Assembly: GCF_002975435.1 (NCBI RefSeq) | Contig: NZ_PCPT01000002.1 | Span: 186,001-250,000 of the forward strand | Length of the DNA: 64,000 nt | Direction: 5' to 3' | Origin: Arthrobacter sp. MYb227 | GTDB taxonomy: Bacteria; Actinomycetota; Actinomycetes; Actinomycetales; Micrococcaceae | Part shown: positions 36,303 to 45,409 of the stretch, piece after piece | Position numbering within the stretch: position 1 is the stretch's first letter | How the letters are laid out: each line of letters begins with the position of its first letter | Notes under the pieces: model-generated | What the model saw: the letters and a program-made list of their open reading frames with translations, nothing else | Told to the model about the DNA's origin: nothing | The model's database searches: none | Made by a program: the position numbers and the translations under genes

Positions 36303-36575
36303 TTACGGCTGCGCCGGAACTCTTGCTTGGTTTTTCGGTCGATGGCCGACCAGCGCTTCTTGTACGCCGCAACCGAGCATGAGCATCCCAATGATTATTG
36401 TCTTCGGTTGGTTCAACCGAGATCTGATCGTTCGAACCGTTTGTCCTAAAACGCTGAGTCCGTGGTCACGGAACAGATCCATGATGATGCTGAATAGAGG
36501 AATTGGGTACGCGATAAAGATAAATGCCGAAACAAAGAACCAAATAATGTTCCAGAACGATGACCAGAATTCCAT
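36303..36575 (-). pseudogene. Truncated N-terminus of a SHOCT/PLDc_N-type membrane protein
   Basis: From ATG 36575, preceded by an AGGGAGAA box, the frame reads MEFWSSFWNIIWFFVSAFIF then IAYPIPLFSIIMDLFRDHGL. This is the start of the common actinobacterial small membrane protein with a C-terminal SHOCT domain. The match stops after about 45-50 residues and the remainder (from about TVRTIRSRLNQPKTI) is unrelated, so the gene was truncated, probably by the adjacent IS630 insertion. Confidence 0.6.
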
Positions 36576-36777
36576 GAGTTTTTCTCCCTGAGTCTCAGCA
36601 GACATTCATGAGTGTCGACGAAGCCAAATCTCTTGTTCGTCACCGAATGATGACTTCTGAATAACCCATGGCTCTAGTTTTTCTCTTAGGGTGGAGACAC
36701 CCGCAAGAGTCTACTCTTGGGAGCTTTAGTATGAGACGGTTACTGCGTTGTCATGGGATTTTGTGCGAAGCACGTTC

Positions 36778-37776
36778 CTATTTGTCTGCGGTGGAACCAA
36801 CCCGCTTCCGGAATAGGGCTGCTGCGGCAACAATCACGATTCCTTGCGTGAGCAATTCGCCTGACTTTCCGATTCCAACACCGGTGAGTAGAGCCGTAAT
36901 CACGGTCAGCAAGATCGCTCCACCCACGGTTCCTGAAACCCCACCTCTGCCGCCAACGAGCATAGTTCCACCAACAATCGTTGCTGCTAGTGAATTGAGC
37001 ACCAGGTCTTGGCCTGCACCCAAGGATCCGACCCCGACAAAACCGGCCAGAAGCAGCCCGCCGCCAGCCGCACATAGACTAGCGAAGATATGCGAATAGA
37101 ACTTTACCTGCCCCGTTTTAACTCCCGAGAGCCTTGCTGCTTCTGGACTATTTCCCAGCGCATAGACCCATCTGCCCATCCAAGTGAACTTTAAAACAAG
37201 CGCCACTAAGATCGCAATCAGGAACCAAGCGTATGTTCCCCAAGAAATACCAAAGAGCCGTCCACTCGCCAAGAGTCGTATTCCATCAGGAACGCTCCCG
37301 GTGGGTGCCCCTCCGGTATAAACCAGCATTGCCCCGCTGAGTACGAAACCTGTACCTAGAGTTACGATCAGCGGTGAGAGACCGGCCCAAGCCACTAAGC
37401 TTCCATTGACGACGCCAGTCAATAAACCTACCCCGAGGCAAATGGCTATGGTCATCCAGACGTCATGAGTCTGCGCGTAGGAACCGGCAGCGATCACACT
37501 GACCATGCCGACGACTCCACCGACCGAAAGGTCGAAGCCCCGGCCCAAAACGAGTACTGTCTGACCGATGGCCAACAACCCCAATGGTGCGGCTTGACGC
37601 AAGAGAACCGGCCAGTGGTCTATGGCCATCAAATTGGGCGTAAGCATGATACCCAAGATCACTACACCTACAAGCGTGATCCAGACCGCCGATTGGGCGA
37701 GATTGGGCTTACCGAAACCAGCACGATGACCCTGACGGGTGAGACCCGAGCTGAGTGCTTCCTCTCGGATACTCAT
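36778..37776 (-). CDS. CUT2-family sugar ABC transporter permease (second permease)
   Basis: 332 residues from ATG 37776, which overlaps the isomerase stop as ATGA. RbsC/BPD_transp_2 fold with eight or more hydrophobic segments and family motifs GQTVLVLGRGFDLSVGGVVG, ATIVGGTMLVGGRGGVSGTV and GNSPEAARLSGVKTGQVKF. Last gene of the oxidoreductase-isomerase-permease operon. A second permease lies with the ATPase at 40.8 kb, so the inner-membrane channel could be a heterodimer encoded by two operons. Confidence 0.9.
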   Translation of the reverse strand: MSIREEALSSGLTRQGHRAGFGKPNLAQSAVWITLVGVVILGIMLTPNLMAIDHWPVLLRQAAPLGLLAIGQTVLVLGRGFDLSVGGVVGMVSVIAAGSYAQTHDVWMTIAICLGVGLLTGVVNGSLVAWAGLSPLIVTLGTGFVLSGAMLVYTGGAPTGSVPDGIRLLASGRLFGISWGTYAWFLIAILVALVLKFTWMGRWVYALGNSPEAARLSGVKTGQVKFYSHIFASLCAAGGGLLLAGFVGVGSLGAGQDLVLNSLAATIVGGTMLVGGRGGVSGTVGGAILLTVITALLTGVGIGKSGELLTQGIVIVAAAALFRKRVGSTADK

Positions 37777-38633
37777 GACAATACAAATTCTCGTCGGATG
37801 AACGATAGGGAATCGACCATCAGACCTTCCATAGAGGGTGCGACGGGCCTCCATAGGGAGACCGCTCGTGCTATTTCTACGACTCCAGGAAGGAACGTCT
37901 CGACTATCACCGGCCCGCGATACCCGCTAGCTTGAAGAGCTCTTGCAGTATCCTTCCAAGGAATATGGCCAGTACCAGGCGTTCCTCGATCATTTTCGGA
38001 GACCTGAAAATTAACTATCCTGCCGCTGGCAGCCATGATGGCAGCAGCTATGTCCTTTTCCTCGATATTCATGTGGAAAGTGTCCAAACAAATCCCTACA
38101 TTCTCGCGTCCAATGAGATCGCATAATTCAAGTGCCTGCGCTACCGTGTTTACCAGGTCAGTTTCGAAGCGATTTAGCGGCTCAAGCGCAAGAACAATGC
38201 CGTATTCAGCCGCTAAATCAGCCACCTCACGAAGACCTTCTGCCGCCCAGCCCCGTTGCACGGTACGTTCCTCGTCGGTTAGCATTCGGGTTTTACCGAC
38301 CGCCGAATACATCGGCCCGCTCACTCGCGGTGACCCGACCTCAGCAGCAAAGTGCACAAGCCAGGCTAGGTACTCAAATCCAGCACGGCGACCCTCGGCA
38401 GTGTCGTGGGAGATGTCACGATCAGGTCCAAATGCTCCACCAACCGAGATTTCCAAACCTGCGGAAAGCGCCGCCTCACGGACCAACGAACCTGTCAGCA
38501 AGGTTGGGTCCTCGACGCAGATCTCAAGGAGGTCGTATCCCATGGCTTTGATTTCGGGCAACATCGAGAGATGTTCATCGGTAAATGGAGACGCAAGGAT
38601 AAAGGAGCTCAGGCCAGCTTTCACATCACTCAT
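37773..38633 (-). CDS. Sugar phosphate isomerase/epimerase (TIM-barrel, AP endonuclease 2 fold)
   Basis: 286 residues from ATG 38633, with AGGTG upstream and eight bases of overlap with the oxidoreductase stop. Ketose 3-epimerase-like pattern: metal ligands in LALEPLNRFETDLVNT, GICLDTFHMNIEEKDI, HIPWKDTARAL and a C-terminal VIVETF. Members epimerise or isomerise free ketoses or inosose-type intermediates using a divalent metal. Tightly coupled to the Gfo/Idh dehydrogenase before it and the permease after it, so it acts on the sugar or cyclitol imported by this transporter. Confidence 0.88.
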   Translation of the reverse strand: MSDVKAGLSSFILASPFTDEHLSMLPEIKAMGYDLLEICVEDPTLLTGSLVREAALSAGLEISVGGAFGPDRDISHDTAEGRRAGFEYLAWLVHFAAEVGSPRVSGPMYSAVGKTRMLTDEERTVQRGWAAEGLREVADLAAEYGIVLALEPLNRFETDLVNTVAQALELCDLIGRENVGICLDTFHMNIEEKDIAAAIMAASGRIVNFQVSENDRGTPGTGHIPWKDTARALQASGYRGPVIVETFLPGVVEIARAVSLWRPVAPSMEGLMVDSLSFIRREFVLS

Positions 38634-39846
38634 GACCGGCACCTGCAATCAATTTTTCACCTTCACCGAGGCCGGCCCACGGTGGTTCGCAGTTCTCATC
38701 CAGCTCAATAACCATTGGTATATTGTCGTTGAGTAGAGTCCATTTAGGAAGCATCATTTTCTCCCCGCCGCGTTGAGCTGATTCGTGGGACAGGATTCCT
38801 GAGCAAGTAATGTTGGCCGATCGCACTGCATTCAGATACGGTTGCTCATCTCGGAGAACTGCCTGCAAAAGAGTATGCACCAAATGCGGATGTGATCCTC
38901 CGTGGCCACCGCCTTGGACGAATGAGCGGTGTTTTTCATCGCCTTCGTCGGAGTAAACCCCACCGGTCGTGAATGCTTGAATCGCTTCAGGAAGCCGGTG
39001 GGCGTAGTCTGGGACGTCGATTCGCACCGGTTCTTCTCCAGTGTGCATGATGTGTTTTTCGCCTTCGACGTGGCTCCATTCGAAGGAACGAACAGCACCA
39101 TAGGCGTCGAAACTTTCACGATACTGACGGGCCACCGTCCACAGATTTCGAGTCACTTCTGCCCCGATATCGCTGTCCTTGAACTTGATATGGGTACTCT
39201 CTATGGCAAAGGGAGAACCATATGCGTCCTTCATTCTTTCGAAAACGGTTCCTGAGCCTAAGCACTGTACTGACTCGGCTTGGTTATTACCCAAAGCCAA
39301 TACAGGGGAAACTGCGTGGGTCGCATTGTGCATTGGAGGCATTCCATCCCAATATGAAGGCCATCCGGTCATATCCTGATGATGAGACGAGCGCAGGAAC
39401 TGCAATTTACCTAGGTTCCCTGCCTCATATTGTTCTTGGATGTATAGGAACTCACGGCTGTAAACGACAGTTTCCATCATCATGTATACGAGCCCGGTGG
39501 CCCGTTGTGCATCAACGATTCTCTTACAATCTTCGACGCTAGTGGCCATGGGAATTGTGCATCCCACATGTTTGCCGGCTTCCAAGGCAGCTACGACTTG
39601 GTCGGCGTGCAGCTGCAAGGGCGTGTTGATGTGAATCAGATCAATGTTCGGATCCTTGAGCATCTCTGCATAGTCGTTGTAACGAACTTCGACGCCGAAT
39701 TGGTCCCCCACTGCATCCAGCTTTTCCTGGGTCCTCTGACAGATGGCATACATATTGGCGTTTGGGTGACGTTGGTAAATCGGGATGAATTCAGCCCCGA
39801 ATTCAAGACCAACAACTCCGACATTGATTACCGACTTGGTGCTCAT
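38626..39846 (-). CDS. Gfo/Idh/MocA-family NAD(P)-dependent oxidoreductase
   Basis: 406 residues; GAAGGAT lies before ATG 39846. N-terminal Rossmann domain (INVGVVGLEFGAEFIPIYQR, unusual in having LEFG instead of GxGxxG), DLIHINTPLQLHADQV, and the EAGKHVGCTIPMATSVEDC region in which the usual catalytic Lys of EKP is replaced by CTIPMA. The C-terminal substrate domain ends near PPWAGLGEGEKL. Acts on a sugar, sugar acid or inositol, first gene of its operon and divergent from the PAS-AraC regulator. The missing EKP lysine suggests a divergent subfamily with altered chemistry. Confidence 0.87.
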   Translation of the reverse strand: MSTKSVINVGVVGLEFGAEFIPIYQRHPNANMYAICQRTQEKLDAVGDQFGVEVRYNDYAEMLKDPNIDLIHINTPLQLHADQVVAALEAGKHVGCTIPMATSVEDCKRIVDAQRATGLVYMMMETVVYSREFLYIQEQYEAGNLGKLQFLRSSHHQDMTGWPSYWDGMPPMHNATHAVSPVLALGNNQAESVQCLGSGTVFERMKDAYGSPFAIESTHIKFKDSDIGAEVTRNLWTVARQYRESFDAYGAVRSFEWSHVEGEKHIMHTGEEPVRIDVPDYAHRLPEAIQAFTTGGVYSDEGDEKHRSFVQGGGHGGSHPHLVHTLLQAVLRDEQPYLNAVRSANITCSGILSHESAQRGGEKMMLPKWTLLNDNIPMVIELDENCEPPWAGLGEGEKLIAGAGHE

Positions 39847-39997
39847 CGTTGATTCATCCTTCTCTAGAAATGACGTGCATGGGGTTACTGTCTAAAACGT
39901 ACTTCTGATGGTCTAGGTGAAGCTTGGTCATTCCCGAGGGAAAAAAGGTGAATCCCGGGCTCGACCTGTCACAAGATGCTTGTGTCGTAGGATTGCA

Positions 39998-40798
39998 ATG
40001 GACTTTGGCATAGATGCTGGCAGGACACTGGTACTCAAAGGAGCAATATTGGGGCAGGAAGAAACCGCGGAACTACAGCGCAGGTTATTTGCAAGCATCG
40101 ATCCAAGATCCCATTTCAACCGGCTATTCGATCATCTTTCGGGAATTCATTTCTTCGCTAAAGACCGGGATGGTCATATCCTCTTTGCAAATAAGGGCTT
40201 GGCCCGGGTCTATGGCTTCGAGACAGAAGAAGATTTTGTGGGACGAACGGACTTCGACGTTCTGCCTAAGCGCTTAGCAGAAAAGTTCTGGAAAGATGAC
40301 CTCCACGTCATGGAAACCGGAAATTCCCTTTTGAATATCGTGGAGATATTCCTGAGCCCGGAAGGCATCCCGGACTGGTATTCCACCAACAAGCTTCCGC
40401 TGTGGTCATCCGATGGGAAAATCGTTGGTCTCATGGGTACGATCCAAGACCACCGGGATGCTGACGATCTCGAACATCCACAGCTCGATGTTGATGTTGC
40501 TGTGGCGCACCTGAGAGCTACCTTCGCGCAGAACACTCCTGTCAGTGAACTCGCACAGATGTGTAAATTATCTGCCCGTCAGTTCGAATCTAAATTCCAG
40601 GCGGCTTACAACACCTCCCCTCACCAATTCCGCATCAGGTTAAGGGTTAAGCGTGCCTGCGAGTTGTTGCGCGATAGTGACATGAGCGTCACCGAAATCG
40701 CGTTAGAGGCGGGTTTCTATGACCAAAGCGCGCTAGCCCATCATTTGAAGACGATAATGGGCTACACACCACTGCAATACCGTAAACGGTATCGCTAA
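39998..40798 (+). CDS. PAS-domain AraC-family regulator
   Basis: About 266 residues from ATG 39998 (AGGA upstream); the frame is open further upstream to 39917. A PAS domain spans about residues 45-150 (GIHFFAKDRDGHILFANKGL, VGRTDFDVLPKRLAEKFW, GKIVGLMGTIQDHRD). An AraC DNA-binding domain follows, with two HTHs (VSELAQMCKLSARQFESKF; SVTEIALEAGFYDQSALAHH) and the MGYTPLQYRKRYR end. It is divergent from the oxidoreductase operon; its stop overlaps the stop of the convergent permease gene by four bases. It probably senses the transported ligand or a metabolite through the PAS pocket and controls both flanking operons. Confidence 0.9.
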   Translation: MDFGIDAGRTLVLKGAILGQEETAELQRRLFASIDPRSHFNRLFDHLSGIHFFAKDRDGHILFANKGLARVYGFETEEDFVGRTDFDVLPKRLAEKFWKDDLHVMETGNSLLNIVEIFLSPEGIPDWYSTNKLPLWSSDGKIVGLMGTIQDHRDADDLEHPQLDVDVAVAHLRATFAQNTPVSELAQMCKLSARQFESKFQAAYNTSPHQFRIRLRVKRACELLRDSDMSVTEIALEAGFYDQSALAHHLKTIMGYTPLQYRKRYR

Positions 40799-41865
40799 AC
40801 CGATATCATCGGTCCAGATCGTGCGGCATCTTCTTCTTTGCCTGTCGGTATGCGGCTTCGGAGCATATTCCCCTCCTGAGCTCTGCGTCTACGCGCGATA
40901 CTTCGAGAAATGAGTACGGGTAAAAGGATAGCGATCAGTAGGATCAGTCCTTTGGCCGTAGTTTGGAAGAACGTCGACACACCTGACAAGTTCATGACGT
41001 TTGGCAAGAGGCCAAGCGCAAGAGACCCGAGCACCGTGCCGGCCATCGTGATGCGTCCTCCGGTAAGCAACGTTCCGCCGACGACAACAGCTGCCAGTGA
41101 GTCAAGCGTGAACGAGGCACCAATGGTCGGATCTCCTGTACGCGTTCTGGCTGCGAGGAACAGCCCAGCCAAGCCTGCGAAGAATGCAGATAGAACATAG
41201 GCTTGGACTAGGGTTCGTTCAACCCGGATACCGACCAACCGAGCAACATGTACGTCCCCGCCCACGGACAAGATATTGGTACCTAACGAAGTCTTTCGCA
41301 GAAGGAGCGCAGCTAAGACGACCACTGCAAGGACGAATGGCAGAGCAACGGGGATGTTGCCCCACAGCCCGGCAAGCTTGGCATACGCCTTAGGGACCTC
41401 GCCGCCGGGAACCGGTTGGATCAGCAAGGCTATCCCTTGGACTACAGCCATAGAGGCTAATGTCACTAGGAATGCTTCCAGTCCTGAAGCGACCAACAGC
41501 CCATTGATAAGACCCACGAGAAGGGCAGCTCCGATAGCGACTAGCAAGGCCAATGGCGCGCCCAAAGGCACGAACAACGTGGCTGCCACTACTGCGGTCA
41601 GGCTCGCTGTAGAACCGACGGAGAGATCGAGTCCTCCGGTTCCCACCGCGAAGCTCTGGCCAAGCGCAATCAGTAACAGTGGAGTGACTTGGACGAGGAC
41701 GTTGGAGATATTGAATCCGTTGAGGAACGAACTTGTGGAGAAACTCCCGTAAGCGACCAACACCAATACGAAGACTAAGGCGGGAATGGAAATGGGATCC
41801 ATCATCCGCTTGAATTTTAGGCCGCTTGACCCTGGTTTTGCTGTACTTTTCGACAAGAAACTCAC
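40795..41865 (-). CDS. CUT2-family sugar ABC transporter permease (first permease)
   Basis: 356 residues, ATGA overlap with the ATPase gene. BPD_transp_2 fold with the hallmarks LIALGQSFAVGTGGLDLSVG, NGLLVASGLEAFLVTLASMA and AAVVVGGTLLTGGRITMAGT. Third gene of the binding protein-ATPase-permease operon. It forms the membrane channel with itself or with the permease encoded at 36778. Confidence 0.92.
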   Translation of the reverse strand: MSFLSKSTAKPGSSGLKFKRMMDPISIPALVFVLVLVAYGSFSTSSFLNGFNISNVLVQVTPLLLIALGQSFAVGTGGLDLSVGSTASLTAVVAATLFVPLGAPLALLVAIGAALLVGLINGLLVASGLEAFLVTLASMAVVQGIALLIQPVPGGEVPKAYAKLAGLWGNIPVALPFVLAVVVLAALLLRKTSLGTNILSVGGDVHVARLVGIRVERTLVQAYVLSAFFAGLAGLFLAARTRTGDPTIGASFTLDSLAAVVVGGTLLTGGRITMAGTVLGSLALGLLPNVMNLSGVSTFFQTTAKGLILLIAILLPVLISRSIARRRRAQEGNMLRSRIPTGKEEDAARSGPMISV

Positions 41866-43370
41866 AGTCGGTTCCCTCCTACTGCCGTAGCCAATATTTC
41901 TTCTTCAGTGGCAGTACGCGGATGTTCTCCCACAAGACGGCCATAGGACATGACAAGGATGCGGTCACAGAATCCCTGGAGCTCGGAGATCTCACGAGAA
42001 ACTACTAGCGCAACGATCCCTTCATCCAAACATCGGGCACGGACCATTCGATAGATTTCTGCCTTAGCTCCCACATCGACTCCACGGGTTGGCTGATTTA
42101 GCAGCAGGATGCGGGTCCCCGCAGCAATCCATTTGGCAAGTACAACCTTTTGCTGGTTTCCACCGGAAAGCGTAGATGAGGGTCTCAGGATGTCTCCGCG
42201 AATACCGGAGGCTTCGGCGGCGGCTACTGCCTTGCTATTTTCTTGATTTTGCGAGAAGAGTCCCCATCGTGAGAGCTTCTTTCGAAGGATCGGCAGTGAA
42301 ATATTCCAGATACTGGAAAACTCCAGAACCAATCCCTCTGTTTTTCGATCTTCGGGGACATACCCGAAGCCAGCCTCCGTGGCCGCGGCGACGCCACCCC
42401 ACTTTTGGGTTTTTCCGTCAACCGACAGACTTCCAGAGAAGGGCTTCCGAGCGCCCGCAAGACAAGCAAGGAGCTCATCCTGGCCGTGACCTTCTAACCC
42501 GTATAGCCCAACTACCTCCCCCGGGCTGATTCGCAGACTGGCCTGCTCTATAAACGGAGGGTCAATCAAGTCTTGAACTTCCATAACTGGGATTGAACTA
42601 GCATGGGGGTTCTCGACGATATCGGGGTAAAATTCCGCAAGTTCACGGCCCACCATCAGCGCTACCATTTGGTCGATGCTTAGCTCTGAGCAGCTGTGCT
42701 TGGCGACGAACCCACCATCTTTCATGACAATTATCTGGTCGGCCAGGGCCTTGACCTCATCTAGCCTGTGGCTGATATAGATAAAGGAGATACCGCGCAG
42801 TTTCATTTTCTCCACCACGGCAAAGAGCCGTTCCGCATCTGCCGGAGATAGCGCAGCGGTGGGCTCGTCTAGCACCACCACGCGGGCTTCACCAACTGAA
42901 GCCCGCGCAATTTCCACCATTTGCTGAACAGCAGTAGAAAGGCCGGCGACGCGCGCATCAACAGGTGTATCAACGCCAAGTTCATCCAACGCGGTGCGTG
43001 CCATCCGCCGCATGGTGCGCCAATCCAATAGCCCAAATCGATTTTTTAGTTCCTGGCCGAGAAAGATGTTCTCTGTGATGTTGCGTTCCGGAAGTAGCGC
43101 CAACTCCTGATGAACCAGATGGATCCCCGACCTAGCGGCATCTCTTGCGTTATTAAACGTAGTAGCTTCGCCGGAGAGTCGGATCGTTCCCGAATCGGGC
43201 TGGACCACCCCGGAGAGGACCTTGACCAAAGTTGACTTACCGGCTCCGTTCTCGCCCAGTAGGGCCAATACTTCACCCCGTTGAACGGAGATCGAAACAT
43301 CGTTTACGGCCCTAGTGGATCCGTATTGCTTGACGATTGATTCGCAAGCAAGCACCGGTGTGGATTTCAT
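41862..43370 (-). CDS. CUT2-family sugar ABC transporter ATP-binding protein (RbsA/MglA-like)
   Basis: 502 residues, two fused nucleotide-binding domains. NBD1: Walker A LLGENGAGKSTLVKVLSG, Walker B RVVVLDEPTAAL. NBD2 begins near residue 255 with a degenerate Walker A (GLYGLEGHGQDELLACLAGA) and a signature LSGGNQQKVVLAKWIA. This asymmetric pattern is normal for RbsA-type proteins. It energises import by the adjacent permeases. Sits 48 bases after the binding-protein gene. Confidence 0.93.
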   Translation of the reverse strand: MKSTPVLACESIVKQYGSTRAVNDVSISVQRGEVLALLGENGAGKSTLVKVLSGVVQPDSGTIRLSGEATTFNNARDAARSGIHLVHQELALLPERNITENIFLGQELKNRFGLLDWRTMRRMARTALDELGVDTPVDARVAGLSTAVQQMVEIARASVGEARVVVLDEPTAALSPADAERLFAVVEKMKLRGISFIYISHRLDEVKALADQIIVMKDGGFVAKHSCSELSIDQMVALMVGRELAEFYPDIVENPHASSIPVMEVQDLIDPPFIEQASLRISPGEVVGLYGLEGHGQDELLACLAGARKPFSGSLSVDGKTQKWGGVAAATEAGFGYVPEDRKTEGLVLEFSSIWNISLPILRKKLSRWGLFSQNQENSKAVAAAEASGIRGDILRPSSTLSGGNQQKVVLAKWIAAGTRILLLNQPTRGVDVGAKAEIYRMVRARCLDEGIVALVVSREISELQGFCDRILVMSYGRLVGEHPRTATEEEILATAVGGNRL

Positions 43371-43418
43371 TGTGTTCCCTTGTTGATTTCTGGCTTGTCG
43401 CGTGGGTTGGGCCCTTGG

Positions 43419-44537
43419 TTACTTGGTGGGTGGGAAAACCTCATCTATTTCCTCGCGGGTCATGTAGTCCTCGACCCAGTAGTCGTCAGAAGCATCCTGG
43501 ACTACCGCTGTCTTGATGTCGGCCAGGGCAGGAACGCGTAGCAAGTAGAAGCTTTCGATTGGTTGCCCTCGCAATGCTTTGACCGCAAGCTTGACACCTT
43601 CGGCACCCTGCCATGTCGGGAATGCTGGTGCGCTAGTTTTCAAATCGGCTTTGATGGCTGCTTTAAGGAACCCGTTCAGTCCTTCACCGCTCATGGGGAC
43701 CAGCGGAACAGCAGCTTCTTCATAGGCCTGGATCGCACCCAACGTCATGGCTCCACCCGATGACCAGATCCCGTCGATATTCGGGTATGCAGTCAAAAAG
43801 TTTTCAGTGTGTGATTTGCCCTTGTCCTGCGCCCAATCACCAAACTGTTCGGCAAGAACCTTGATTCCAGCTTCATCGAAGACTGCTTTGGCGCCGTCAT
43901 ATCGGGCGGTTTCCACCGAGTTCCCGGCGATACCGCGGAGCATTACGATGTTTCCCTTGCCGCCCATGTCCTCGACAAGTTCTTTTGCCCCTGATTCTCC
44001 AAAGAACTTGTCATCGGCAACAACTTTGGAGGTCACCTGATCAGTCTCCACATCCGAACCCCACAGAATGACAGGAATCCCGGATTCATTGGCGCGTTCC
44101 ACGATTGGCACCATCGATTCTGGTGAGTTCGGTGCCAGAACGAGTGCATCCACTCCGCGGGCCATCAAGTCCTCAACGTCAGAAATTTGTTTGGTGGCAT
44201 CTCCATCAGACTGAGCTACGACAAGTTCAACCCCGAGCTTCTTGGCCGTTTGCTCGGCCTCGCCCATTGCCTGAACATGCCAGCTATTGACTAGCCCCAC
44301 ATCGGCGAAACCGATCTTTAAGTCTGTCTTGCCTGTCTTGAACTTAGTAGTATCGACTTCCTTGCTGTTTTCCGCCGGAGTCATGTCCTTGAACAGCTGT
44401 AAGCTGGCTTCATCGATGGGAGCTGCGGGGCCAGCATTAGCGTCTGCACCGCCCCCACACCCAGCGAGCAACACAATTCCAGCTGTTGCCAATGCAAAAA
44501 CAGCCAATCCTTGCCGAGCCTTATTCTGGTTACGCAT
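43419..44537 (-). CDS. Sugar ABC transporter substrate-binding lipoprotein
   Basis: 372 residues from ATG 44537, which has a good AGGAGG site. Lipoprotein signal peptide with lipobox LLAGC near residue 27, then a Peripla_BP_4 (ribose-type) fold: KIGFADVGLVNSWHVQAMGE, DVEDLMARGVDALVLAPNSP, GNIVMLRGIAGNSVETARYD and DGIWSSGGAMTLGAIQAYEE. It binds the ligand outside the membrane and delivers it to the CUT2 permease. First gene of the operon ending at 40795. The sugar cannot be deduced. Confidence 0.93.
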   Translation of the reverse strand: MRNQNKARQGLAVFALATAGIVLLAGCGGGADANAGPAAPIDEASLQLFKDMTPAENSKEVDTTKFKTGKTDLKIGFADVGLVNSWHVQAMGEAEQTAKKLGVELVVAQSDGDATKQISDVEDLMARGVDALVLAPNSPESMVPIVERANESGIPVILWGSDVETDQVTSKVVADDKFFGESGAKELVEDMGGKGNIVMLRGIAGNSVETARYDGAKAVFDEAGIKVLAEQFGDWAQDKGKSHTENFLTAYPNIDGIWSSGGAMTLGAIQAYEEAAVPLVPMSGEGLNGFLKAAIKADLKTSAPAFPTWQGAEGVKLAVKALRGQPIESFYLLRVPALADIKTAVVQDASDDYWVEDYMTREEIDEVFPPTK

Positions 44538-45002
44538 GAATGTTTCCTCCTGTTGACTTGGAGCAGCTCCGGTATTCCGAAGCTTCAATCCTAAATTGAG
44601 AGTATCTGTGATTCTGCACACAGCTCTTGGCTATTACCGTCACAATTGAGGAGAAACCGGCATACCTTGACGCCAGACGGGTCGGGGGGTGTCTTTGGAA
44701 CTCTCGCAGGAGGTGCTAGTTGCAGCAGCTCCGGATGGTGGGGGACGATATGTTGTTGGCAAACTCGACTGCTTGCCCGCGAGCTCATTAGCAGTCTTCT
44801 CGGACATAAGATTTAGGAAAATGCTGCCTTGCTTACACAGCGTTGCGTCCCCCCCAGTTCGTGAAACAAAGCGAATCAGAACGCGTTTGGAATGTTGTAG
44901 CGGGGGAGGCGGCTGGAAGGCCGGGTGATTATTCGGCCAGCAGATGGCACCAGAATAGGTAGCTCTTATAAGAGCATCAACCATGGCGAGATAGACATCG
45001 GC
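44538..45002. other. 465-bp gap upstream of the transporter operon
   Basis: No gene is supported. The transporter promoter must lie in the left part, where GGAGCAGCTCC (44560-44570) is a small dyad near the ribosome-binding region. Confidence 0.4.
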
Positions 45003-45356
45003 CTAAGTGAGCATGAAGCTGAGCGAAGTCTCAAGCTCTTGCGGTGGAAGATAGATAGAAGGGAATCCAACGCCAGCAAATCGAAAGTTAGGAAGCACGG
45101 TTTGAGCATCGGATTCGGTGAGCCTTACAAGATATGTGCAATAGCTGGCCACTGCCGGGAGCCAGAAACCAGTGGGTGTTCCTACAATGCGTTCAAGTTT
45201 GATTGCTGAATCTACGGTGAGCGAACCACCGTTGAAGAGTATATTCATGTGTTCTGGGGATACATCCACGCGTAGGGCAAACTGATGCTGTGATGAGTGG
45301 TCCTCTTCAAAGCAGTCACGATGAAGCGTCCAATCGTACGTAGGCACTACGTGCAT
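45003..45356 (-). CDS. HigA-like XRE-family protein, probably truncated
   Basis: 117 residues. The central part fits the HigA/ImmA-associated HTH pattern: DWTLHRDCFEEDHSSQHQF, ALRVDVSPEHMNILFNGG, DSAIKLERIVGTPTGFWL. In related long proteins an ImmA-type peptidase domain follows. Here the similarity stops soon after SYCTYLV and an unrelated 38-residue tail ends the frame, so it may be a truncated gene. No toxin gene is adjacent. Its 5' end and upstream DNA contain several CTACGTA-type motifs that may be autoregulatory operators. Confidence 0.55.
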   Translation of the reverse strand: MHVVPTYDWTLHRDCFEEDHSSQHQFALRVDVSPEHMNILFNGGSLTVDSAIKLERIVGTPTGFWLPAVASYCTYLVRLTESDAQTVLPNFRFAGVGFPSIYLPPQELETSLSFMLT

Positions 45357-45409
45357 TTTATGTAGACAAGGCCTCAGGTGACGGCACGTAGCGGGTATCT
45401 ACTACGTAG
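45338..45409. promoter_or_regulatory. Cluster of CTACGTA-type motifs at the XRE gene start
   Basis: ACGTAGGCACTACGT (45338-45352, perfect 6-3-6 inverted repeat), CACGTAG (45385-45391) and CTACGTAG (45402-45409) lie in 72 bp over and upstream of the start codon. Repeated short palindromes at this position are typical of antitoxin autoregulation (inference). Nothing else is seen between 45357 and 45579. Confidence 0.45.
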
